The notes below the pieces were generated by a model. It saw only the letters and a list, made by a program, of their open reading frames with translations. It was not told the origin of the DNA and made no database searches. DNA of 64,000 nucleotides. Origin: Ziziphus jujuba (taxonomy: Eukaryota > Streptophyta > Magnoliopsida > Rosales > Rhamnaceae). Position numbers and translations under genes: made by a program. This document shows positions 34,395 through 46,859 of this stretch, in pieces. Position 1 is the first letter of the stretch. Each line of letters begins with the position of its first letter. The DNA lies in contig NC_083390.1 of the NCBI RefSeq assembly GCF_031755915.1, positions 17,639,001 through 17,703,000 of the forward strand, in the 5' to 3' direction.

Positions 34395-36266
34395 ATGGCT
34401 ATTATTATACCTGAGTGTCCACTAGACTCCAAAGCTGAGAAAACCATTCCACTCCTAGGCTTCGGTACAGCCGAATATCCATTCGGTACCTCCTCAGAAT
34501 CCATGAAAGAAATCATTCTTCATGCAATCAAGCTTGGATACAGACATTTTGACTCTGCTGCTCTTTACCAGTCCGAGTTGCCACTCGGGGATGCCATTGA
34601 AGATGCTCTAAATCTCGGCATGGTTCAATCACGAAACGAGCTTTTCATCACTTCCAAGCTCTGGTGTAGTGATGCACACCATGAGTATGTCCTGCCTGCA
34701 TTGCAAAAGACACTCAAGTATGTAACCATTAATCCATATACACCAAACTTATAGAATTTATAAGATTTTTAATTTATTTTTTATTAGAAAACTAATTTTT
34801 CTTCTTTTTTTTCTTTTTTGGGTTGGGTTATTTTGTTAATTTATAGGAATCTAAAGTTGGAATACCTTGATCTCTATTTGGTTCATTGGCCAGTGAGCGT
34901 GAAGCCTGGTGAATATGAATTGCCTGTCAAGAAGAAAGACCTTGTTCCTATTGATATAAATTCAGTATGGGAAGCTATGGAAGAGTGTCAAAGACTTGGC
35001 CTTGTCAAATCCATTGGAGTTAGCAACTTCTCTATTAAGAAACTTGAAGTGTTACTTTCCAAAGCAAATATCCCACCGGCTGTAAATCAAGTTAGAATTT
35101 CGGTCCACACCCATATTTTTCTTTTTTTAATCAAATTATCATGCATTATTTTTATTATATTATTTTCATTTTTATATTAATATAAGTGATGAATTTGATG
35201 TGGAAGGTGGAGGTGAACCCTCTATGGCGGCAAACTAAACTAAGAGAATTTTGCAAGGAAAAGGGTATATTAATCACAGCTTATTCTCCATTAGGAGCAA
35301 AAGGAACTCTATGGGGAACAAATTGGGTCATGGAATGTGAGGTACTGAAAGAGATAGCTCAGAACAAAGGAAAAACAATAGCTCAGGTATTAATCAAGGT
35401 TACATCAAGTTAACTTGATTGGCTTAAACATGGAAAAACAATAGCTTAGGTATAAATCATGGTTACATCAAGTTAACTTGATTGGCTTAAACATCAGTTG
35501 TACTTTTATGACTTTTGGATGCTTCAATAACTAGGATTTAGAAATCAATTAATGATTTAACATGGATTTAGTGATTTACTACATTTCTATTTATGAACAC
35601 TGAATTTTACAAAGATTTGATGAACTTTAAATGTATTTTTAAATTTTAAACTTTTAAAAGATTTAATAGTTAATAGATAAAATATTTTAAGAAAACCAAC
35701 AAATCAACCTGATCTGTGAGCTTGGTTGTGTCTATTATAAATATGACAAGTCTCTTACAACATGCACATGATAATATGATACTAAGGTCCATAAGAATCA
35801 CAATTGTTGAATTTGTTTAGACTTGTTTAATTGAATTAGTTATATTTTTAAAACTAAATCTAAAAGATCATACATGATTTTATAGGTTTTTTGTATTACA
35901 CCATCTTGTCTACCTAATAAAAAACTGATTATGTATATTAAAAAATGAGAAATTTTTTTTAAAAATAGATTAAATGTTTTTTTTTTAATTAAGTCGGTCC
36001 TAATTTTGGAAAAAATGAAATTGAATGGTGGGTATTTGAAGGTTTGTTTGAGATGGGTGTACGAGCAAGGGGTGAGCTTATTAGTAAAGAGCTTTAACAA
36101 GACAAGGATGCAAGAAAACCTTGAGATATTTGATTGGAAGCTAAGTGCTGAAGAGTGCGAGAGGATTAATCAAATAGAACAGCGAAAAGGATTTCCTGGC
36201 ATAGAATTCATCTCCGAGGAAGGTCCTTACAAGTCTCTGGAGGAGCTTTGGGACGAGCAGATTTGA
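34395..36266 (+). CDS. aldo-keto reductase AKR2 (AKR4 type), four exons
   Basis: Exons 34395-34717, 34847-35090, 35207-35386 and 36042-36266 give 323 residues. The protein differs from AKR1 only by Asn73 for Lys and Glu97 for Asp; exons 2-4 encode identical residues. The tetrad Asp53, Tyr58, Lys88, His121, Tyr215 of AYSPLG and the NADP motif from Lys265 are all present, so the enzyme should be active with the same specificity as AKR1. Introns and flanks differ far more than the coding exons, which suggests selection on the protein or conversion of the exons. The 63-bp donor duplication (35369-35494), TATA box and poly(A) signal are shared with AKR1. A copia LTR follows 660 bp downstream. The natural substrate is unknown. 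Confidence 0.95.
35369..35494 (+). repeat. 63-bp tandem duplication spanning the exon 3 donor of AKR2
   Basis: 35369-35431 and 35432-35494 repeat the arrangement seen in AKR1 with the same three differences between units, so the duplication is older than the AKR1/AKR2 split. AKR3 lacks it. Confidence 0.9.
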
Positions 36267-36296
36267 ATGCGTATTGCCATCCTGTTATTCAAAAAG

Positions 36297-36302
36297 AATA
36301 AA
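36297..36302 (+). terminator. polyadenylation signal of AKR2
   Basis: AATAAA 31 bp after the stop codon, followed by a T-rich run. Confidence 0.5.
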
Positions 36303-36926
36303 ATGTAATTTTGTTTTTTTCCCCTTCCACATATGCATGTTTTTATTAAAATTTATAAAAAATAAAAAAATAATTGACCTCATTTTGGGTGGAGTACAGG
36401 ATGTAATCTTATTATTTGGAAATGATGAGAATAAAGTCCATGACTAGAATTCTCCTTTTTCTTAATTAAACATGGGATAGGTTCTATGGACTAAGTGACA
36501 AAATCTTGATCATTAAATTGATACATCTAACGTTCTATATATCATAGTTATAATTATCCATGATTTTTCAGTGTTTGTGCACCTTTGCATATACTCATTC
36601 AATAACATAATTTGTCAAAAATATTTCCAAAATATTTTGGTTCATAAAACATTCTCCATTTAATGAGAAAAACTTGTAATGTAACGACTATACCACATCA
36701 TCAGTATCATGATTCAGAAATCAGTATCAAGTATAATGTAAACCCAACAATATATAAATAAATTTTTCTTCCATTTTAGCATCTATCTAGAAAAGAAATA
36801 AACAAATGTTGCATAATAAAAGATCTTGAAATGCAGTAATTCTTTTATTAGGAATAAAAAATTGTCTGGAATTTATCAATGATCAATGTAGTTACAGTTA
36901 TAGGCACTCATATTCGGATATAAATT
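36303..36926. other. AKR2 downstream flank, no gene
   Basis: Aligned with 20600-21223. Non-coding. Confidence 0.6.
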
Positions 36927-37414
36927 TGTTGGATTAATATTTTTGGACTAAGTTAAACTATTGATCATGAACCTTGATTAATAATGGCCATAATAACAGA
37001 ATTCATTTAATTGGTTATTAAGATAGAAGAAAAAGCCCATTAATTGGGCCCAAGATGTTATAAAACCCCAAAAAAATTAGAGTTAGCTGTTTATAAATAC
37101 AATACTTACTAGTCTCTAATCAGATAAGATTTTATGTATTATTTTCCAGAAATTTAGAATTTCAATAACAAATTAAACACCTTAATAGAAAAATAAAAAC
37201 TATAAGATTTCAAGTATTTTTTCAGATTAACTTTTTTATTTCACAAAGTGCGCCTATAAGTAAATCTGTCACGTATAGAATAGTTTAGAAGATCATGTGG
37301 ATTCAAGAACATATTTTCTGCACTACTACAGGTTAATAATGGATGATGAAAATATATCTATCACATATTTTATTCAACTATACGATTCTTGACTTCCGCT
37401 GTGTAATTCCAACA
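36927..37414 (+). mobile_element. copia LTR downstream of AKR2 (488 bp)
   Basis: TGTTGGA..TCCAACA ends as in 21224-21710, followed by the primer-site-like TTGGTATTAGAG, in which one C is now T. It differs from the AKR1-side LTR at about 22 positions plus a one-base indel, roughly 4-5%. It was copied with the AKR unit, since flanks on both sides align. Confidence 0.88.
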
Positions 37415-37830
37415 ATTGGTATTAGAGTTTTTTTAAACTGCACTAAAATATACTCTCAAAATTGATTTTAGAAAAATCAATCATTATTCTAATATTCTTT
37501 GGGTTTTTAATAATATTGATAGAGCCTCTTTGGGAGGATTATTAATATTATTAAAATTGAACATATTAACTATTATTTTAATTTAAAAAATTCTCTTAAT
37601 ATCTAAGCATTGTCGACGTTGGACCGTACAATCTAATTAAGATTTTGAAAATAATTTAGGTCCAACCCAATAAAACTCAGTTATGCTTATCCGTTGGAGC
37701 ATTACATAACCATTTTATTATTGCACCTTAATAGAGCCCGTAAGTTTTAAATTAATTAAATTAATTTTAACATTCACCCATTCAATCTTTTATAATCAAA
37801 TTAATTTACGGATTTTCCATAATAATAAAA
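37415..37830 (+). other. copia internal remnant, third copy
   Basis: Matches 1-421 and 21711-22127 with scattered substitutions. Alignment ends at TCCATAATAAT. Confidence 0.7.
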
Positions 37831-38668
37831 CTAAAATATATAATATTATACACATGTACATATATCATATAATACAATAACATGACACCACTTATTCTAT
37901 ATGGCATACAAACACATATAAACATGTTATATTCATATAATTTAAACAATTATAAAAAATTGATAATAAATAGATCGTTAATCTATGATTTTCTAGAAAA
38001 AAAAATTTACAAGCTCAATTAGGTTTACAAAGTCCAAACTTGATTTCTTGGCCCATTCTTTTTCCTTTCTCTAGATCTTGAAAGTCCATAAGGTGTACGT
38101 CAAGATAGACATGGTTTTCTAGAATTTTAAGCCCAAAACCACCAAATCCTACCTTGTCCTCTTTTGAACTCGAGTACTAAAAATATCACCAACGGTCATA
38201 GAAAACTCCGATTATAATTGGAAATATGTTAGCAACAAATAAAAAATAAAAAAATAAACTTATAATCGGAAATAAGTAGGTGACAAATTTTTGCCAGAAT
38301 ATGGGCCAGCTGAGAAAACACACACATACGAGCCTATGGCTGAGCCCTTATGTCGGTTTGTTAGCCTCAGAAACCAACTGGGTTACTTAATGTAGCCCAT
38401 ATGTGTAAACATTATTGGGCTTTGGCAGATCACGGCCCACACCCTGAAAATAGCTCTATGTTAAAAACAATAAGTTTTATTTCTTCTATTTTATTCATGC
38501 TTGCTTTATAGAATTTTTTTTTTTTTTTTTTTTTTTTGGCTCAATGCTTGCTTTGTAGTTTGTAAAGAGCAGGAATTACATGTAAAAAGTATAAACAATT
38601 AAATTTTTTTTTTTTTGGGGCATGGAAAAGCACTCCAGAATTATTAGATAATGTTTGTTGGTGGAAGT
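37831..38668. other. segment present only at the AKR3 locus
   Basis: About 840 bp without a counterpart in the other two blocks, where an extra copy of the ~500-bp repeat sits instead. AT-rich, with two T-runs near 38514 and 38606. No gene seen. Confidence 0.6.
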
Positions 38669-40043
38669 GAATATGACTTGTTTGGTTGATAAATGGTTTG
38701 GGGTGGCATCTTCGTTTTGTTATTATTCGTTACTAATAGCATTAAAAATAAACAAATTGGTCCTTTTGCATGACAGTGATTGAATAATTTGTTAAAAATA
38801 AAAGGACGACCGGTTGAGAATTGAAAAATAAAGATAAAAATTAAAATAATTTTTGTGGGTTCAAAGGGATGAGTTGAGTTAAAGTACCTAAATAATAATG
38901 CCTTTTTTTAATTCTCTTTTTTGGTATATTCCTCAAAAACAATGCTACTCAATTCATGTGTTCTTATCTTATATAGTTGTGTGTTGTGTATATATATATA
39001 CACACAAATAGTGGGTAAGTCTCAATCCTGATATTTTATTGTCCACTATCATTTAAAATAGTATAACACTAATTTTTTTTTTTTTTTCACTACTTTAACA
39101 ATGATCGAAGGTCTTAAAATAGTGGAATAGAAAGCAACATCCTTTTGGATTTCCATTGGAAAATTAATTTTTACTATTTTCTTATAGAAAAATTAGTTGA
39201 GTCGATGAACAAATGACAAATAACTAAAATACCAGTCCACTGAATATTTTGCTTCTCTAAAACCAGATTTATTATCACTGGTGACAACAAGGAGATTTAA
39301 TAACAACATATTTTATATATAATATAGGAGTGAATGAAACAAGTTATAACTTTATATATATATATATATAGATCAATATTAATGGTAGAAGAATTTTATT
39401 TATCAAATTGATGTGGCAAATTATATAATAATATTTTATTAATTTATGTTTCTATTAACAATATTATTTTTTACAAAATGAGGAAAAGATAGATTTGCGG
39501 AGCATTCCCATCCTTCAATTGTTTTTGGATTCTTCTTTCTGTTTTATTATTATTATTATTATTTTTTAATGGATCTAGGTGTAAAGGATTGATTTTGTAA
39601 CGGGTGGTTATAAATTGTTAACATAAGGACTGCTAATGCATAAACCTGTAAAATACCATTTTACCCGTTAATAAAAGGCTTTTAAGTAATTTTGCAAAGC
39701 ATATAATTATTAAGTATGTACATGTTCCTTCTTTTTTTTACTTATTTTTTTAATAGGTATGATTATTAAGTACATTATTTTAATTCGTTTTTCATTGTAT
39801 TAGTTAGTAAAAGAATACAGGTACTAAGTACCATGTATGTTTATGTGTGTGTGTTTTTTCAATAGTCATTAACTATTAGTATATTCATTGGATTTATTAT
39901 TATTATTATTTATTTAATTTTGTATTATCTATTTAATATTTAATTTTGTAAATATAATTATTCTAATATATATGTATATATTGGTAGGATGAATATTAGC
40001 TAATAGAAACTAGCTAATTATGATAACGGATGTTTTTTGAATT
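38669..40043. other. AKR3 upstream region, homologous to 921-2305 and 22632-24016
   Basis: Alignable along its length, with a few percent substitution by eye, with the DNA that in the other two blocks runs up to the deletion scar. Holds a single copy of the ~500-bp repeat. Non-coding. Confidence 0.8.
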
Positions 40044-40383
40044 ACTTAAAACTTTTGAGTATAATTTTAGATAAAAATAAATCTCAAATGTCTAAGTGAT
40101 ATTAACCCTATTATGCATCATGTGCAAATAATATAATAATAGCTTTTTTAATTATTATGGAAAGGAATCTTTACAGACAAAATATATTTTAATTGATGAC
40201 GATATAAAACTGCCTAAAACAGCTGGCCTATGCATGCACTGACCTTAACTTAGTGTCTTATATGTACATATAATATAGAAATCACAATGTGGATTAGCAA
40301 ATTTGTAATTTGAAAGACCAAAACAGAACTGGGTTTTGGGTGGGTCTGTCACTAAAAGAAAGAAATTCTAGGGAAAAATTAAA
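40044..40383 (+). promoter_or_regulatory. proximal promoter and leader of AKR3
   Basis: Unique to this locus. TATAAAAC at 40203 is the best TATA candidate but lies 180 bp from the ATG, so the start site is uncertain. It does not resemble the AKR1/AKR2 promoter, so expression control probably differs. Confidence 0.4.
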
Positions 40384-42248
40384 ATGGGTTCTGCTATTCC
40401 TGAGTTTCCATTACAAGGCTCACCTGAAAAAACCATTCCACTTGTAGGCTTTGGTACAGCAGAATCCCCATATGGTGCATCCTCTTATGAATCTCTGAAA
40501 CAAGTCATTCATAATGCAATCAAAGCTGGATACCGCCATTTCGATACCGCTTCTCTTTACAAGAGCGAGCACCATCTCGGCCACGCCATTCAAGACGCTC
40601 TGAAGCTCGGCTTGATCCAATCCCGGGACGAACTCTTTATCACTTCCAAGCTCTGGTGTACTGATGCCCACCACCATCTTGTCCTCCCAGCTCTACAGAA
40701 GACACTCAAGTATATAAATATACATATACATATGCATGTATAGTCACAAATTATCTGTTGCGTGTTCAAGTTTATGTTGGATACATAACCTTGATTACAT
40801 ATATATATATATATTTATACTTTTGATTAAGAGCATTTTTATCTTGATCCTTAGGTTACTAATTTTGGTTAAAAATCTTGATTTGTGCATCTTTGATTTC
40901 TATTGGGGTTATTCATTTTTATAGGGAGTTGAAGTTGGAATACCTTGATCTCTATTTGGTCCATTTTCCGATGGGGGTGAAGCCTGGTGAACCTAAATTT
41001 CCTCCGGACAAGGAAGACTTTCTTCCTATTGATATAGAATCGGTATGGGAGGCTATGGAAGAGTGTCAGAACCTTGGCCTTGTCAAATCAATTGGAGTTA
41101 GCAACTTCTCAAGCAAGAAGATTGATTTGTTACTTTCCAAAGCAAAGATTCCTCCGGCTGTAAATCAAGTGAGTCATCATGTATTTTCCATTTTCGTTCA
41201 TTTCAATGCTTATACCATTTCTTCCCATTATTTTATAAGTTTATCTTATCACATTTTATTGTCTTCAGTTCAAAAAAATTATAATTAATTTTGGCCTTCA
41301 AATTTTATCGGTTTATTTTAGTTCCATCAATGAAGTTTTTAACTAACGGAGGTCAACAGCTTCACCAATATTAAAATGCAATTTGGTTGAATTATGGTTC
41401 AATTTAGACCTTTTAATTTTAATGTGTTGCAATCAAATTAGACCTTTTATTTTTAAATATTTATATTTTAGTACCATCCACCATTACATGTCATTATTTA
41501 AAATAAAAATATATATATCATCAAAATATTATAAATTGAAATTTGAAAGCCTAAATAGTAATATTTTAATTTTAAAAAATTAGAAATACAGCTTATCCAA
41601 ACTAGAAGCCAATAAAATGAAATAAATGTGTGAATTTTTATGTGAAAGGTGGAGATGAACCCTGTTTGGCAACAAAGTAAGCTGATAAAATATTGCAAGG
41701 AAAAGGGTATACTTCTCACAGCCTTCTCTCCATTGGGAGCAATAGGAACTACATGGGGAACAAACTGGGTCATGGAATCTGAGGTGCTGAAAGAGATTGC
41801 TGAGAAGAAAGGAAAAACTGTAGCTCAGGTATATATATTTATAATTTTCTAGTGTTGATATAAAAAGCTTAATTAATTAATTACATGGAAGATTTTTTTT
41901 TTTTTTTTGGGTTCAAGAAAAATAAAATGATAAAACAAAAGGATCAACTTAAAGCTAATATATAAAAATAAAATGATAAAACAAAAGGATTAACTTAAAG
42001 CTAATATATTATATATGTTAAAGGTATGCCTGAGATGGATATATGAGCAAGGAGTGGGTATGGTAGTGAAGAGCTTTAACGAGGAAAGGATGAAAGAAAA
42101 CCTTGACATATTTGATTGGGAGCTAACCCCAGAAGAGTCTCAGAAGATTAGTCAGATTCCACAACGCAAAGGACTTCCTTGTTTAGAATTTATCTCCGAT
42201 CAAGGCCCTTACAGGTCTCTGGAGGAGCTTTGGGACGACAACGTTTAA
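40384..42248 (+). CDS. aldo-keto reductase AKR3 (AKR4 type), diverged paralog
   Basis: Exons 40384-40709, 40925-41168, 41649-41828 and 42024-42248 give 324 residues, with intron positions and phases the same as AKR1/AKR2. Identity to them is roughly 70-75%. The tetrad is intact: Asp54, Tyr59, Lys89, His122. Two aromatic positions differ: the residue after the catalytic His is Phe123 (LVHFP) instead of Trp, and the nicotinamide-stacking position is Phe216 (AFSPLG) instead of Tyr. The NADP motif KSFNEER is present. This predicts an active NADPH carbonyl reductase with a different substrate pocket. Intron 2 holds about 200 bp of foldback-like sequence and intron 3 a 46-bp tandem pair. The gene has been lost from the homologous position in the other two blocks. 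Confidence 0.95.
41918..42009 (+). repeat. 46-bp tandem pair in AKR3 intron 3
   Basis: 41918-41963 and 41964-42009, nearly identical, ending 14 bp before exon 4. Confidence 0.85.
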
Positions 42249-42262
42249 TGCTTATCATACTC

Positions 42263-42293
<31 letters not shown>

Positions 42294-42435
42294 TTGTATG
42301 TGTGTGTATTACTATATTAGAGCTGTTGTTGTTGTTGTTTTATTCACAAAAGATGTTGTCTAAAAAAATAAATAAATAAAAATAAGCATGATTGCTTTTT
42401 TCCGTCTCTCTTATCTAATTTTGTATATATTTTTG

Positions 42436-42466
<31 letters not shown>

Positions 42467-42540
42467 GGGATAAGCGGCTAGCACTTTAAAATAAAAAACA
42501 GCTCAAGCTATGCGGTTTGTCTATATTTTTAAAAAAACAG
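42249..42540. other. AKR3 3' flank
   Basis: TA/TG microsatellite (42263-42307), GTT repeat and a long T-run (42440-42466). A clear AATAAA is seen only in the AT-rich stretch near 42370. Confidence 0.5.
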
Positions 42541-43030
42541 CTCAAATTTAATGTCATGTTCCGTGCAAAAGAAGTGGAATACTTGAGGTTTAACTGGAAG
42601 ATTCTACACTCTCCATGAACATTCAAGAAAGTCCAGAAGATTCTAGAAGATTCAAAAGAAATCCAGACTAATATAAATTGGAATCACTTTAGAATACTGC
42701 ATGTAAATATATTGTACATAACCCTTGAATAATTTAGAACCTTAACTAGATAGGTGACATGTGTACATATCTAAAACCTTGTATTTTTGTGATACGTGTC
42801 AAGCCCTCTATATAAAGGGTTAGACTCTCATTTGTAACATATCCAAGTGTTCTAGCAATCCAAGTATTCTCCATATTCTCTCAAACTCTCTTACTTCCTA
42901 TTCTCTTACTCTTAGCTTCTGTATTTTGAAGGCTTACTTAGCAAGCAAGGTGTTAAGTGCCGCACAGGAGCATTAGAAAACTTAGGCCCGTGACGTCAAG
43001 CTTAAGAGAGATTTTAGTTGCACTATTGAA
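42541..43030 (+). mobile_element. probable copia-type LTR with heat-shock element
   Basis: Promoter-like LTR organisation: heat-shock-type GAA/TTC repeats (42636-42653), TATATAAA (42809-42816), then CT-rich leader sequence and a TGTTAAGTGCCGCACAGG segment typical of LTR U5 ends. No coding domain follows. Exact ends and a target duplication could not be fixed, so it may be a solo LTR or a fragment. Confidence 0.45.
42636..42653 (+). promoter_or_regulatory. perfect four-unit heat-shock element
   Basis: GAAGATTCTAGAAGATTC is four alternating GAA/TTC pentamer cores with exact 2-bp spacing, the consensus bound by heat-shock factors. A further AGATTC lies at 42598-42603 and ATTCAAGAAA at 42621-42630. 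It sits 155 bp upstream of the TATA box. Confidence 0.75.
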
Positions 43031-45740
43031 TTTATTTTACACAGTTTCATTTATATAAATTTATCAAAATGCCCTTACAAATTAAAGATTTTTTATTTTC
43101 AACTTTTTACTATTTCACCTTTTTCACAAACACCATGGCCAGTGGAGAAACGATGGCAGCTGCTGTAAGGTGTATGGAAAACCCCCAAGCATCAGCAGGC
43201 TTTCCCCCATCTATGGCTCCTAGTTTCTTCTACATTTTTATATTTTTCATTTTTCATATTTGTGCATATTTTCTTCCATGGCCATGTGCCAACAAGCTGA
43301 AACAACCTTTGATGATAGGTCTATGGGTGACCTACTTTGAAGATTCCTGGCAAAGCCTTAGCATCGGCGGTCCTTTGTTGCCAACGGTTGGTTGTTAGCA
43401 ATGGTTGGTCAATGGTATGTCACCGCAGTCAGCTTGTCATCGTCTTGTTTATTATAATACTTTTTTTTGAAAACCCTAGATTAAGAATTGAAAAGGAAAA
43501 AAGATAATGGATTAAAGGGTATTTTAATAAATTAAATTTAAATAGAACTGTATAAAAAAATTTTGAAATTGTAAAAAGAACCTCCCCTTCTTAATTGGGT
43601 TTACTATCTATTTTGTTTTGAACTGCCTTACGTAAAGTCTCCTGGCAAGTTGAATTTGAAGGGAAGTGATTTCAAGTATAAAACTCTACATGGTGGTCAT
43701 ATATGATAAGCTATTATTTCAGTTAGGTATTCCTTTATCAAATAAGTATTACTTTTTAGCCATTTTAGTTTTAAAAAAATAATAATAATAATAACGATCT
43801 CCAATGTTTAAAAAAAAAAAAAAAAAAAAAAGATGACGATAACAACAACCACCAAAACTTTGATTAACAGCGAACAACACAACAAACTTGAGGTGATTCG
43901 AGTTGCAATTGAATTCCTTTAGCTTAATTTGTAAGGTTACAATTTAAACACATCATTAACTAAATTTTAAAATAAAGTATTATATTGAAATAAAACATAA
44001 TCTAGTTCAACTTTAATCTCCTGAAAATTGAACTTGAAGGGCCCTGATTTCAACTTAATTAATCATTATATACGTTAGCAGGTTAAAATTTAAGGGTGAT
44101 GTTATTAAATACAACAAGAGCAATTTATTTATTTCACGTGAAAAAAAAAAATTTGCTAGGTATCAATTTCATTATTTATTTTATATATAAAAAGAGCGTT
44201 AAAGCTAACTAAAGAAACCAAATAGTGACCCAAAATAAATAAATAAATAAAAAAGAAAAGAAAAAAGAAAAAAGGACTCCCTTAAATCTTTTTTAATAAT
44301 TAACCAAATCTACTTTATCCAGAAGGAAAGAGCCACTTATTCTAAGCCCAATAACAGCCCACAAAAACTTCTTGAAATGTTGCCCATAGATCACTATAGA
44401 GTGTTGAGCCAACTAGCCCACCTTTAACTACCAGGCTTGGATCCAAGTCTCATAGAGTCAGCTACTGCTTGATGAGCCCAATTCTGAGATCCAAGAGTTT
44501 GGCTTGTTTTCAAATCGCTTGTCTGACGCGCAATATTTAATATATGCTTTTTAATTATGACTGTTTGGTATATAAGAAAAATATTTTAACAATTTTATAC
44601 TTTTCGTCAAGTTATGTTTATAACATTGTATATAAAGATGAATTTTAATTTATCATAATAGTGGTTCTAAGGACAATTAAGATGGCAAATATTATTCTTT
44701 TCTTAAACTTTAACGGAGTATTTGGGAAGTGTCAAAGTTAAAAGGAAAATTGATTCCCAATATTTAGTTTCCTAGGATTTAATTTTTGGAGAATTATTTT
44801 TTCTCTTAATCTGTTTGGTGAGTAATGGGCAAGTTGGGATTGAGAAATAATTAAATTTAATATTGTATAATAAATTAAAGATAAATATGTATTTTTAAAA
44901 AAATTTAAAACTATATTCTATGATATTCTTAAAATGACACCTATATAGATGAGAATAACTTTTCCACATATTTTTCTACATTGGTGGGAATCTAATTCCC
45001 TGGATCCACACTTTTCCACTTCACAATAAATATCCAAACAAAAAAAAAGTTATCACTTTCCCAAAAAAATTAGATTCCCACTAATTTTATATTTATCCAA
45101 ACATGCAGTAAGTGAAAATTTAAACAACCAGGTTCATGGTTGTTAAAAAGCTTACCAGTAAAAAGATAATAATGGATAAGAAATTAAAAGTAAACCATTA
45201 ACTTCAAAAAAATATCTATTTTTCCATTTGTTGATTTGGTTTAATTTTTTTTGGAAAATAAATTTAACCAAACTAGCTAAAATCCAAATATTAGATAATC
45301 ATGCAATTTATCATATAGGGATTTTTATTTCATTTTAGAATGTAATAATTCAAACTCAAACTTTCTATCTAAAAATAATGAATTTTATCATTGAACTGTT
45401 TCCAAAAATATATCATATAAAAATTAATTCTTCATATTAAACAATAAACATATAAAATTTGTCTGAAGAAGCCTCTTATTTCAATAGCAATGCATCATAA
45501 AAATGCCACAACAACCTAAAAACCTTACATAAAGCATGAGCTTTAATGGAAAATTTAGTGTTCAATAAAATATGTTTAATAGGGTTATATGCTTGGACTA
45601 TGAATCTATAAGACTATTAGTGAAAAAGAAGAAAAATTACAAAAATTTGTGCTTTGTTGTTTTGTTGATAAAAATTAGGAAGAAAATAAAATATAGCATA
45701 AAAATTGAAAACGGGAATGCTCAAAAATTTTTTAAAACAT
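43031..45740. other. AKR3-side spacer, no gene
   Basis: AT-rich. An open frame at 43069-43398 is low-complexity and hydrophobic with no recognisable domain. Poly-A run at 43810-43830. No match to the other two blocks. Confidence 0.5.
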
Positions 45741-46057
45741 TGCGGATTTGTGTCAATTAAGTTAAATAAAAAGTTTTATACAAATGTAAGAATCTTTCTT
45801 TCTTAAAGTTACAACCTAAAATAGTAAGAATTAAATCATTTCTTTTCTCCTTCTATGATTCAAGAATTGAATAGTGGATATTAATGGATCAACATGTGGG
45901 GCTTTTTATGCAAAAGATTAAAACAAAAAAAAAAACTTAAAAGAAAAAAGTTTGAAAAAATGGAAGGGTAAGACCACATTGTCGTTGATGGCACGCCAAG
46001 GGACCGACTTATATCACTTCCCACTAATTAGATATTTTAAAGAGAATCCAAATGATT
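45741..46057. repeat. AKR3 downstream flank shared with 2320-2630 and 24031-24341
   Basis: Near-identical match starting at ATTTGTGTCAATTAAG and ending at ATCCAAATGATT. Beyond it the other blocks enter the gypsy relic, while this locus continues in different DNA. Confidence 0.9.
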
Positions 46058-46825
46058 GGTGATGACCCCAAGAACCCACATCTCTCTCTCTCTCTCTCTT
46101 TGTTTCTGTGAATCTTTTCAAATCATCGAATTTGATTCCCTTGGCGTGCAAGTGTTTCTTTGGAGACCATGCTTTGCTGCTTTCCTACTTTCATGGCTTT
46201 TTTAATTTCTATGGGATCAGTTGGATTTATTTGGAACGTCAATAATTCATCTAAAAAACTTTAACATATAGCTTAACATATAATCCTTGTGTGATACTAT
46301 TCTCTACTTAATTTCAAACCCTATCCTCCTAGAAGATTTAGATTTAGATTTAGAGGCCATAAAGCAATAGATTAAACTTGGCCTGACCATCAATTCGAGA
46401 AAATAGTTCAATCCACATCCATAATTAATCCAACTGCCATCTCAAATATTGATTGTAATTTTTTTTTCCTTTTCTTGAAAGATTTGAATCGAGATTATTA
46501 TTTGAGAAAATAATAAGTTCAATTATTGAGTTATCTAAGAGATTAAGCAATAGAAATTTGGAATTATTCATTATTCTTCTAATTACTCTGCCTTATATTC
46601 AATTTAACTAATAAAAATGATGATAAAGCAAGGAATAGTTTAAATCTCTAGTATTTGTTCTATTTGCATATTATTTTTAAGAAAACATTTTATTAAACGA
46701 ATTGTCATTTTGAAACTGCTAATTTTGTATTCAACAAAGTAGTTTATGCATGGAAACCAAAGATGATGATATTCAGTAATGTTGCAGAATACCTTTTTAT
46801 TGGTGTAGTGGGATCAAGGTTTCGT

Positions 46826-46859
46826 CTGTTATGATGTTATATATATAACATCATAACAG
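46826..46859. repeat. perfect 34-bp palindrome
   Basis: CTGTTATGATGTTATAT followed without spacer by its exact reverse complement. The flanks do not pair further. Confidence 0.95.

Noticed and set aside
43069..43398. 109-residue hydrophobic frame near AKR3
   Set aside because: No domain, low complexity, directly downstream of LTR-like sequence and not present elsewhere in the duplicated blocks.
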